Assembly (NCBI GenBank): GCA_020639115.1
Contig: JACKHG010000014.1
Location: 1 to 64,000, forward strand
From: Phycisphaerales bacterium
GTDB lineage: Bacteria > Planctomycetota > Phycisphaerae > UBA1845
Reading direction: 5' to 3'
Length of the DNA: 64,000 nucleotides
Below, piece after piece: positions 17,409-24,120 of this stretch. The notes under the pieces are model-generated. The model was not told the DNA's origin and did no database searches. It was given only the letters and a program-made list of their open reading frames with translations. Each line of letters begins with the position of its first letter. Position 1 is the first letter of the stretch. Made by a program: the position numbers and the translations under genes.

Positions 17409-18839
17409 TCACCGTGCACGCAGCGCGCGCTGCCGGTCGATCGCACGCGTCACGTACTTGAACACGATGATGGCGCAGAACGCGGTGGCACCGATCACCG
17501 CGAAGTAGTACCAGAGCTGGTTGGCGTGCGCGTACTCAGCCGGGAGCGCTGCGGTGCCCTGCATCGCGGCTTCGTACTGCACCTTCGACGCCGCGGAGAG
17601 CGTGCCCGGGTCGGGGCAATACTCATCCAGCAGATAGCCGGAGAGGGCGAAACCGAAGAGCCACGCGAAAAACGTGGTGAGGTGCTGGTAGCCGAGGTAC
17701 AGCCCCTCCTCGCCCTTCGGGGCCTGGTTGGACGCGTACTCCAGGAATTTCGGCGACAGAAAACACTCGGCGAGGCCCTGCAGGGCAATGCCGATCGCCA
17801 CCATCAGCGCCAGCGTCGGAAGCTGAAACGTGCTCGTTAGGTTGACGGTGTCGCCGATCCCCGCGGCCACCGTCGGCGTCAGCGCGATCGACAGCGCCGA
17901 AAGCGGTATGATAAATAACCCAATCGCGATCGAGTTCTCCGCCCGGAACTGCCGCACCAGGTGCGTGATCGGCACGACCAGCAGCACGACCACCGCCGGG
18001 TTGATGTTCGCGAACCACTCCGGCTTCGACCCCTCGCCCAGCAGCCGGATCATGTACTTCGGCATCGTCGCGTAGAGCTGCCCCTGGATCGCCCAGAAAC
18101 CCGCCACGATGAGGATCAGCGCCAGGAACCGCACGTGCGTGAATACCTTGAGCAGCCCGGCGATCACCTCGCGCGCCGGCCGGCCGATGCCCTCCGACTT
18201 CACCTCCACGTAGAAGAGCGTAACAAGCACGAACGCGCCGAGGGCCATCACGGCTGCGTAGAAACCGATGTACTCCAGGCCCAGGAACTCCCGCACCGGG
18301 GCCGCGACGCTCTTGCCGGTGAACGCGCCGATATTGACCACCGCGTAGAAGATCGAGAACGCGCGGGCGCGGTGCGCCGAGTCCGAACACTTCGCGACCG
18401 TCGCGGAAATCACCGGCTTGACAATCGCTCCGCCGAACATGATCAGCAGCAGCGCGACGATCGCGGTCAGCTTGCACACCAACGTCCCGGCCACCAGCGT
18501 CCCCGCCGTCCCGAGCACCGCGTACCCGGCCGTCAGCGTCCCGAACGCCAGCATCAGCGACCGGCGGAATCCGATCGCATCCGCCATCGCGCCGAGGAAC
18601 ATCGGCAGCAGGTAGATCACCGAACCGAACGCGCCGGCGATCCAGCCCGCCGCCACGTCCCCGAATCCGATCTCGCTGGTGAGAAACAGCGAAATCTCGA
18701 TGAACATGCCGTAGTAGGCCGCCCGCTCGAAGAGCTCCGCCCCGTTGGCGAACCAGAACGTCCGCGGGAAGCGCCAGCTCAGCCGCGGGCTGTCCGGATG
18801 ATCGTGCGACGGGTGCTCGGACGGGCTGTTTGCGGTCAT
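17409..18839 (-). CDS. POT-family peptide transporter (MFS)
   Basis: A 476-residue membrane protein with about 12-14 hydrophobic segments. It opens with 'ELFERAAYYGM', the signature of proton-dependent oligopeptide transporters (PTR2/POT), and carries 'GFGDVAAGWIAGAFG' and 'GGAIVKPVISATVAKC' in the first half. POT proteins import di- and tripeptides with protons. A long loop and a separated C-terminal pair of spans are also typical of the family. It is transcribed away from the DinB-like gene with a 264-bp gap between starts. Given the secreted proteases in the 38-61 kb part, a role in taking up peptide products is reasonable, but substrate is not shown. Confidence 0.85.
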   Translation of the reverse strand: MTANSPSEHPSHDHPDSPRLSWRFPRTFWFANGAELFERAAYYGMFIEISLFLTSEIGFGDVAAGWIAGAFGSVIYLLPMFLGAMADAIGFRRSLMLAFGTLTAGYAVLGTAGTLVAGTLVCKLTAIVALLLIMFGGAIVKPVISATVAKCSDSAHRARAFSIFYAVVNIGAFTGKSVAAPVREFLGLEYIGFYAAVMALGAFVLVTLFYVEVKSEGIGRPAREVIAGLLKVFTHVRFLALILIVAGFWAIQGQLYATMPKYMIRLLGEGSKPEWFANINPAVVVLLVVPITHLVRQFRAENSIAIGLFIIPLSALSIALTPTVAAGIGDTVNLTSTFQLPTLALMVAIGIALQGLAECFLSPKFLEYASNQAPKGEEGLYLGYQHLTTFFAWLFGFALSGYLLDEYCPDPGTLSAASKVQYEAAMQGTAALPAEYAHANQLWYYFAVIGATAFCAIIVFKYVTRAIDRQRALRAR

Positions 18840-19103
18840 GCTCGTTCTTTCCGTGGTTCGGATGGGCCTGCGGTCGCGCCGGGATGCGTGGAATCCCGGG
18901 AGCTCGCTCGGGCCGGAGTGTACTGGCCACCGCCGGCGGTTGCACCCCCTGCCGGCGGAAAAAAGCAGCGGAGACAGCGTGGCCAGCGTGACGTGTGCCG
19001 ATTTGGGCGTTCCACCGGGAGTGAGGATCTTGCCCGGATGCGGGGCGGGCGATTAGTGTTCACGCGATGCCGCAACGACGCGGGGCTGACCGGGGATGCC
19101 GTC

Positions 19104-19646
19104 ATGGATCTGGGTAGTGCGTTCATGCGCAGTGTGCGGGCGAAGTTCGCCGCGCAGAAGGAACTCGCGGAGCGGGCCTTCGGGCAACTGCCGGCTGACC
19201 GGCTGGCGGTCGCGCTTTCGGCGGAGACCAACAGCATTGCGGTGATCATGAAACACCTCGCGGGCAACATGCGTTCGCGTTGGACCGACTTGCTGGCCTC
19301 GGACGGCGAGAAGGCATGGCGCGACCGCGACCGGGAGTTCGTCGATGATTTCGCGTCGCACGCCGACCTGCTGGCGTACTGGGAGGGGGGCTGGTCGTGC
19401 CTGTTCGCGGCGCTCGACGCGCTCGCGCCGGACGACTTGCTGAAGCCGGTCATGATTCGCGGCAAGCCGCACTCGGTCGTGGAGGCTATCCACCGCCAGC
19501 TCGACCACTACGGCTACCACGTGGGCCAGATCGTCCTGATCGCCCGCGTGCTGGCGGGCGACACTTGGCAGGTGCTCACCGTGCCGCGCGGCGGCACGAA
19601 GGAGTACAATGCGCGGGTGTGGCAGAGAACAGAGCCGCGACCATAA
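19104..19646 (+). CDS. DinB-superfamily protein (DUF1572-like)
   Basis: A 180-residue helical protein. The start at 19104 ('MDLGSAFMRSVRAKF') is chosen at the beginning of family similarity; the frame is open far upstream but that part is not protein-like. Conserved pieces are 'SIAVIMKHLAGNMRSRW', the central 'DREFVDDF', and 'HRQLDHYGYHVGQIVLIAR'. They place three His residues (in 'KHL', 'DHY', 'YHV') in the usual metal-binding geometry of DinB/YfiT four-helix bundles. DUF1572 members are uncharacterised; related DinB-like proteins act as metal-dependent thiol transferases or hydrolases. It is 58 bp upstream of the enoyl-CoA hydratase and may be co-transcribed. Confidence 0.8.
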   Translation: MDLGSAFMRSVRAKFAAQKELAERAFGQLPADRLAVALSAETNSIAVIMKHLAGNMRSRWTDLLASDGEKAWRDRDREFVDDFASHADLLAYWEGGWSCLFAALDALAPDDLLKPVMIRGKPHSVVEAIHRQLDHYGYHVGQIVLIARVLAGDTWQVLTVPRGGTKEYNARVWQRTEPRP

Positions 19647-19690
19647 GGGAGCGGAAAGCCGCACGATGGCTTGACGAGTCGTCTCACCCG

Positions 19691-19701
19691 GGAGGTGATC
19701 C
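19691..19701 (+). promoter_or_regulatory. Extended Shine-Dalgarno, 11-nt match
   Basis: GGAGGTGATCC, a perfect 11-base complement to the conserved 3' end of bacterial 16S rRNA (GGATCACCTCC), ends three bases before the ATG at 19705. The GGAGG core is 9 bases from the start. It fixes the start of the enoyl-CoA hydratase and predicts efficient initiation. Confidence 0.75.
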
Positions 19702-19704
19702 TCA

Positions 19705-20487
19705 ATGCCCGAATTCGTTCATCACGCCATCTACAAGGGAATCGCCACGGTCAGCCTCAACCGGCCGGACCTGCACAACGCGTTCAACGACGCAATGATC
19801 GCGGAACTCGCGGCGGAAGTACGAACGGTGCAGGCGGATGCGAACGTGCGCGTCGTGGTGCTCGCGGGCGAGGGACGCTCGTTCTGCGCCGGCGCCGACC
19901 TGGCGTGGATGCAGCGGATGGTGAACTACACCCAGGCTGAGAACGTCGCGGACGCCCAGGCCCTGGCGGACATGCTGCGCGTGATTCGCGATTGTCCCAA
20001 GCCGACGATCGCACGCGTGCACGGCCCGGTGTACGGCGGCGGCGTCGGGCTCGTGGCAGCCTGCGACATGGCCGTCGCGCTCAAGAAGGTCACGTTCTGC
20101 CTGAGCGAGGTCAAACTGGGCATCGCCCCGGCGGTCATTGCCCCGTTCCTCGCGGAGCGCATCGGCGCTGGACCGCTGCGCCGCTGGGCGCTCACCGCCG
20201 AGGCGTTTGAAGCGGCCACCGCCCTGCGGATGGGACTGATCCACGAGGTCGTGGATCAGCCGGAGGAACTCGACGCGTGGATCCGCGAGATCGCGGAAGC
20301 GGTGCGCAAAACGGGCCCCAACGCGGTCTCCGCGTGCAAGCGCATCCTGCACGAGGTCGCGCACCAGTCTTTTGACGACGCCGTTGCGGGCTGCGTCCAG
20401 CGCATTGCCGAACTGCGCACCGGCAAGGAGGGCCAGGAAGGCCTCAAGGCGTTCCTGGAAAAACGCAAGCCGAAGTGGGCGGAGTAA
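19705..20487 (+). CDS. liuC: Enoyl-CoA hydratase, probable methylglutaconyl-CoA hydratase
   Basis: A 260-residue crotonase-fold enzyme. The oxyanion-hole motifs 'GEGRSFCAGADLAWMQ' and 'VHGPVYGGGVGLVAACDMAVA' are intact, and 'FCLSEVKLGIAPAVIAPF' carries the catalytic-Glu region. The 'AGADLAWMQRMV' wording and the length match the gamma-carboxygeranoyl/methylglutaconyl-CoA hydratase subgroup. The neighbours are biotin carboxylase, biotin carrier and HMG-CoA lyase. Together these suggest the leucine/isovalerate route: methylcrotonyl-CoA to methylglutaconyl-CoA, then HMG-CoA, then acetoacetate plus acetyl-CoA. An opposite-strand gene (20516-21118) separates it from the carboxylase, so it may be a separate transcript. 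The substrate assignment is inference from context. Confidence 0.85.
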   Translation: MPEFVHHAIYKGIATVSLNRPDLHNAFNDAMIAELAAEVRTVQADANVRVVVLAGEGRSFCAGADLAWMQRMVNYTQAENVADAQALADMLRVIRDCPKPTIARVHGPVYGGGVGLVAACDMAVALKKVTFCLSEVKLGIAPAVIAPFLAERIGAGPLRRWALTAEAFEAATALRMGLIHEVVDQPEELDAWIREIAEAVRKTGPNAVSACKRILHEVAHQSFDDAVAGCVQRIAELRTGKEGQEGLKAFLEKRKPKWAE

Positions 20488-20490
20488 TTT

Positions 20491-20514
20491 GCGTTCCGCA
20501 GGCGCAGCGAACGC
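20491..20514. terminator. Candidate hairpin between convergent genes
   Basis: Arms GCGTTC (20491-20496) and GAACGC (20509-20514) can pair around a GC-rich 12-base loop. They lie between the liuC stop and the convergent zinc-ribbon gene stop. On the minus strand the hairpin is followed by AAATTA, a poor U-tract. Weak support. Confidence 0.3.
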
Positions 20515-20515
20515 C

Positions 20516-21118
20516 TCACCGTGAATCGAGTACTCTCACCTTCTGGTTGATGGCGCGGACGCAGGTGTCGACCGCGCTGATGTCGCTGCCGAAGGCGTTG
20601 AAGACCTTGATGCGCACGACCTCGTCGCCGGACTTGAACGCGATGCTCTTGCGCAGCAGGTCGTACTGGGCGTGGCCCACCTCCCGCCAGGCGAATCGCC
20701 GCACGCGCTTGCGGCTGCGCACGATGACGAGACCGGCGGGACCGAGCGCGATGAACTGGCGCGGACGGTACAAGGCCACCCACCCCGCGAGCAGCAGAGC
20801 AGCCGTCATGATGACCATCAGCATCCGCCGATCGAAGCGCGGCAGCGGCACCAGCAGGATCACGATCACCCAGATGGCCACGTAGACGGAGAACAGCACG
20901 AAACCCAGCTTGCCGATGTGCCAGCGTTTCCGCGACACCCGCGCGCCGAGCAGCCCCCCGTGAACCTCCCAACGCCGATCGACCGCGAAGCCGCACTCCG
21001 GGCAGTTGTGCTCCACCGGCAGACCGGTCAGCACATAGCCGCACAGCGGGCACGCGGTCAGCAGCTCCGCTTCGCCGCTCGCAGCAACAGCCGGCGTGGC
21101 GTCGGCATCTCCATTCAT
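20516..21118 (-). CDS. CPxCG zinc-ribbon membrane protein, paralogue
   Basis: A 200-residue protein with a zinc-ribbon at C23-x2-C26 ('CPLCGYVLTGLPVEH') and C39-x2-C42 ('CPECGF'). It is followed by two hydrophobic segments (about residues 68-90 and 97-112) and a basic, PH-like C-terminal half with 'FIALGPAGLVIVRSRKRVR' and 'FAWREVGHAQYD'. The ribbon is nearly the same as in the gene at 1224-1781, and the order of parts is the same, so they are paralogues. The C-terminal pattern 'LxLxPxGLxI...FxWxEV' suggests a small beta-rich membrane-proximal domain. It sits on the strand opposite to the liu genes. Function unknown. Confidence 0.75.
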   Translation of the reverse strand: MNGDADATPAVAASGEAELLTACPLCGYVLTGLPVEHNCPECGFAVDRRWEVHGGLLGARVSRKRWHIGKLGFVLFSVYVAIWVIVILLVPLPRFDRRMLMVIMTAALLLAGWVALYRPRQFIALGPAGLVIVRSRKRVRRFAWREVGHAQYDLLRKSIAFKSGDEVVRIKVFNAFGSDISAVDTCVRAINQKVRVLDSR

Positions 21119-21186
21119 CGCACTCGGCAGCCTCCCGGGGCCGGCGATTGTCCCAGCCCCATTCTACGCGTAAGATTCCGCGACCC

Positions 21187-22692
21187 ATGAGCTTTCGCAA
21201 GGTTCTCATCGCCAACCGGGGCGAAATCGCCGTCCGCATCGCGCGCACGCTCCAGGAGCTGGGCATCGTAGCAGCCGTGGTCCACTCCGACGCCGACGCG
21301 GACGCGGTCCACGTGCGCTCGGCGGACGAGGCCTACGCCCTGCCCGGCGTAACGGCTGGCGAGACCTACCTGGCGGGCGCGCGGATCGTCGAACTCGCCA
21401 AGGCCCACGGCGTTGATGCGATTCACCCCGGTTACGGCTTCCTGTCGGAGAACGCGGAGTTCGCCCAAGCGTGTGCGGACGCAGGGATCACGTTCATCGG
21501 GCCGACACCGGCGGTGATCCGGGCGATGGGCGACAAGATCGTGGCCCGACGGACGGCGGAGGTTGCCGGCGTGCCGGTGGTGCCCGGGTGGTCGGGCGCG
21601 GCGGACGAGGTGACGCCGCAGCGACTCGAGCAGGAGGCGCAGCAGATCGGCTACCCGGTGCTGTTGAAGGCGGCGGCGGGCGGCGGCGGCAAGGGCATGC
21701 GGGTGGTGCGGTCGAAGAGGGAGATCGCGGAGGCGCAGGCCGCGGCTGCCCGCGAGGCCTCTGCGGCGTTCGGCGACGCGCGGATCTTTGTCGAGAAGTA
21801 CATCGACCGGCCGCGGCACGTGGAGATCCAGATCCTGGGCGACGCCCACGGCCGCGTCGTGCACCTGGGCGAGCGCGAGTGTTCCATCCAGCGGCGGCAC
21901 CAGAAGATCATCGAGGAAACGCCATCGCCGGCGCTGACGCCGGAGCTGCGGGCGGCGATGGCCGAGGCGGCGGTGCGGCTCGGCACGGAGTTGGGTTACA
22001 CCAATGCCGGCACGGTGGAGTTCATCCTGGCGCCGGACGGGTCGTTCTACTTTCTCGAGGTGAACACGCGGCTGCAGGTGGAGCATCCGATCACGGAGTG
22101 GGTGCAGCGGCGCGACCTGGTTGCGGCGCAGCTTGCGGTGGCCGCCGGTGCGCCGCTGCCTTTCGCGCAGGCGGACTGCGTACCGGCGGGTCATGCCATC
22201 GAGTGCCGGGTGTACGCCGAGGACGCGCGGCAGGGTTTTCTGCCGCAGACGGGCACGATCGTGCACTACGTGCCGCCGGAGGGTCCGGGAATCCGGGTGG
22301 ACAGCGGCGTCGCGGCTGGCTCCGTGGTTCACGTGCACTACGATCCTCTGCTCGCGAAGTTGAGCGTCTGGGGCCGCGACCGCGTCGAGGCGCTCGCGCG
22401 GATGAAGGCTGCGCTGCGGCGGTACGTGATCGTCGGCGTGACCCACAACATCGACTTCCTGCACGATGTTCTGGCGCACGCGGAGTTTGCAGCCGGGAAT
22501 ACGGACACGCACTTTCTGCAGCGGCACGAGGTGCGGACCGCCTCTCCGCCGCCGGATATCGCGCTGGCGGCTGCCGCGCTGGCGAGCCAGGAGCGTCCCG
22601 CCCAACCGGCGGGCCGCGGGGCCATTGAGCGGGCAACACCATGGAGCGACGCGGGCGGATGGCGCGTCGCGGACACCGGGCAGAACCGATGA
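21187..22692 (+). CDS. Biotin carboxylase subunit of acyl-CoA carboxylase
   Basis: A 501-residue ATP-grasp enzyme that carboxylates biotin with bicarbonate and ATP. Visible motifs: 'KVLIANRGEIAVRIARTL', 'DAIHPGYGFLSENAEFA', the glycine-rich ATP loop 'KAAAGGGGKGMR', 'RECSIQRRHQKIIEE', and catalytic 'FLEVNTRLQVEHPITE'. The length of a free biotin carboxylase with its C-terminal domain is about 450-500, so it is complete; biotin is carried by the next gene. An ATG at 21187 is preferred to an upstream TTG. Context with liuC and HMG-CoA lyase suggests methylcrotonyl-CoA carboxylase alpha; propionyl- or acetyl-CoA carboxylase is possible. The carboxyltransferase partner is not in the window. Confidence 0.92.
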   Translation: MSFRKVLIANRGEIAVRIARTLQELGIVAAVVHSDADADAVHVRSADEAYALPGVTAGETYLAGARIVELAKAHGVDAIHPGYGFLSENAEFAQACADAGITFIGPTPAVIRAMGDKIVARRTAEVAGVPVVPGWSGAADEVTPQRLEQEAQQIGYPVLLKAAAGGGGKGMRVVRSKREIAEAQAAAAREASAAFGDARIFVEKYIDRPRHVEIQILGDAHGRVVHLGERECSIQRRHQKIIEETPSPALTPELRAAMAEAAVRLGTELGYTNAGTVEFILAPDGSFYFLEVNTRLQVEHPITEWVQRRDLVAAQLAVAAGAPLPFAQADCVPAGHAIECRVYAEDARQGFLPQTGTIVHYVPPEGPGIRVDSGVAAGSVVHVHYDPLLAKLSVWGRDRVEALARMKAALRRYVIVGVTHNIDFLHDVLAHAEFAAGNTDTHFLQRHEVRTASPPPDIALAAAALASQERPAQPAGRGAIERATPWSDAGGWRVADTGQNR

Positions 22693-23225
22693 AACGCGTC
22701 ACCCTGATTCATCCCGATCTCGCCGAGCCGGCGAACGTCGCGTGCGCCGCGCGCGGGCGTGACGGCGACGAGGCGTACGCGGTTACCATCGGGGAGCGCA
22801 CGTTCAACGTGCGCATCCAGCGGTCGGGGGGTGGCTGCAGCGTGCTGCGGCGGGACGATGAAGTATTTCCCTACTACGCCGCACGGCGCGAGAACCGTCT
22901 GCACCTGTGGATCGGCGGGCGCACCTATGCCTTCGAGATCGCCGATGCGACTCGGCGGGCGCGTCCGGCTGTGGCTTCCGGCGTGCTGGCGGATCTGACG
23001 GCCCCGATGCCGGGGACGGTGCGGGCCATCCGCGTGTCGGCGGGCGACGCGTTCGCCGCGCACGATCCCCTGGTGATTCTCGAATCGATGAAGATGGAGA
23101 TGACGCTGTCGGCGCCGGCGGGGGGCCGGGTCGGCGCGGTGTGCTGTGCGGTGGGCGACCTGGTGGACATGGGCGCCGTGCTGCTCGAACTGGAAGGAGA
23201 GGGTGATGCTGGAAGCGCTTCCTGA
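22689..23225 (+). CDS. Biotin carrier domain protein
   Basis: A 178-residue protein starting in an ATGA overlap with the biotin carboxylase. Residues about 100-170 are a biotinyl/lipoyl domain. They include 'LTAPMPGTVRAIRVSAGD' and the biotinylation motif 'ILESMKMEM' (Lys in the M-K-M triad). The N-terminal 90 residues are beta-rich, with 'YAVTIGERTFNVRI' and 'LHLWIGGRTYAFEI', like the BT domain that links carboxylase and carrier in methylcrotonyl-CoA and propionyl-CoA carboxylase alpha chains. Carboxylase and carrier, usually one polypeptide in those enzymes, are thus split into two coupled genes here. The 3' end overlaps the HMG-CoA lyase gene by 20 bases. Confidence 0.88.
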   Translation: MKRVTLIHPDLAEPANVACAARGRDGDEAYAVTIGERTFNVRIQRSGGGCSVLRRDDEVFPYYAARRENRLHLWIGGRTYAFEIADATRRARPAVASGVLADLTAPMPGTVRAIRVSAGDAFAAHDPLVILESMKMEMTLSAPAGGRVGAVCCAVGDLVDMGAVLLELEGEGDAGSAS

Positions 23226-24117
23226 TCGCGTGCGCATCGTCGAGGTCGGGCCGCGTGACGGCCTGCAGGGCGAGGCCAAGCACATCACGACCGAGCAGAA
23301 GCTCGCCTACATCGGGCGTCTGATCGAGTCCGGCCTGGGCGACATTGAAATCGGCGCGTTCGTCTCCCCGAAGGCGGTCCCGCAGATGGCCGACACGCTG
23401 GAGGTGGCGGCGCGGCTACCGGCGGCGCCCGGCGTGCGCTACCTGGCGCTGGTGCCCAACTACCGCGGGCTCGAGCACGCCCTGGAGGCCGGCTTGAAAC
23501 GCATCGCGATCTTCACGGCGGCCTCGAACACGTTCTGCGAGAAGAACATCCGCATGAGCATCGCCCGTTCGCTGGACGTGTACGGCGAGGTGGTCGGGGC
23601 GGCGCTGACCGCGGGCCTGAGCGTGCGGGCCTACCTGTCCACGTGCTTCGAATGCCCGTACGAGGGCGCGGTGCCCAAGCAGCGTGTGGTCGAGCTGACC
23701 GAGCGACTTCTGGAACTCGGCGCCGACGAGGTGGTCATCAGCGACACGACGGGGTCAGCCGCTCCGCGCGAGGTTTATGAGACGGTCGGATGCTGCGTCG
23801 GCGCCGTGTCCGCCGAAAAGATCGCCCTGCACTTTCACGATACCTACGGTACGGGGATGGCCAACGTCCTCGCCGGACTGGAACTTGGCGTGCGCACGTT
23901 CGACGCGTCCGCGGGCGGCATCGGCGGATGCCCGTTCGCACCCGGGGCAGCGGGCAACATCGCCACCGAGGACCTGGTGTACATGCTCGACCGGATGGAT
24001 ATCCGCACCGGCGTCGATATTCGCAAGGTGGTTCACGCGGCCCGGTTGCTGGCGGACGCCCTCGGCCGTACGCTGCCCAGCCGGAATTTCAGCCGCCTGA
24101 ACATCCAGAATGTCTGA
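23206..24117 (+). CDS. mvaB: Hydroxymethylglutaryl-CoA lyase
   Basis: A 303-residue TIM-barrel enzyme splitting HMG-CoA into acetoacetate and acetyl-CoA, the last step of leucine breakdown. Signatures: 'EVGPRDGLQGE' (metal Asp and catalytic Arg), 'AFVSPKAVPQMADT', 'LHFHDTYGTGMAN' (metal His pair), and the C-terminal 'GGIGGCPFAPGAAGNIATED' with the catalytic Cys. Length is standard for the bacterial form. The ATG at 23206 follows GGAAGGAGAGGG and is preferred to an in-frame start 60 bases earlier inside the biotin-carrier gene. It overlaps the carrier gene and is 3 bp from the SGNH hydrolase gene, so the four genes look like one operon. Confidence 0.95.
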   Translation: MLEALPDRVRIVEVGPRDGLQGEAKHITTEQKLAYIGRLIESGLGDIEIGAFVSPKAVPQMADTLEVAARLPAAPGVRYLALVPNYRGLEHALEAGLKRIAIFTAASNTFCEKNIRMSIARSLDVYGEVVGAALTAGLSVRAYLSTCFECPYEGAVPKQRVVELTERLLELGADEVVISDTTGSAAPREVYETVGCCVGAVSAEKIALHFHDTYGTGMANVLAGLELGVRTFDASAGGIGGCPFAPGAAGNIATEDLVYMLDRMDIRTGVDIRKVVHAARLLADALGRTLPSRNFSRLNIQNV

Positions 24118-24120
24118 TTC

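Noticed and set aside
18930..18958. CCGCCGGC-N13-GCCGGCGG hairpin
   Set aside because: Strong stem, but it is between divergent genes and has no U-tract on a plausible side; likely chance in GC-rich DNA.
17961..19100. Long upstream extension of the DinB-like frame
   Set aside because: Extension runs antisense to the peptide transporter and is Arg/His-rich; family similarity begins at 19104.
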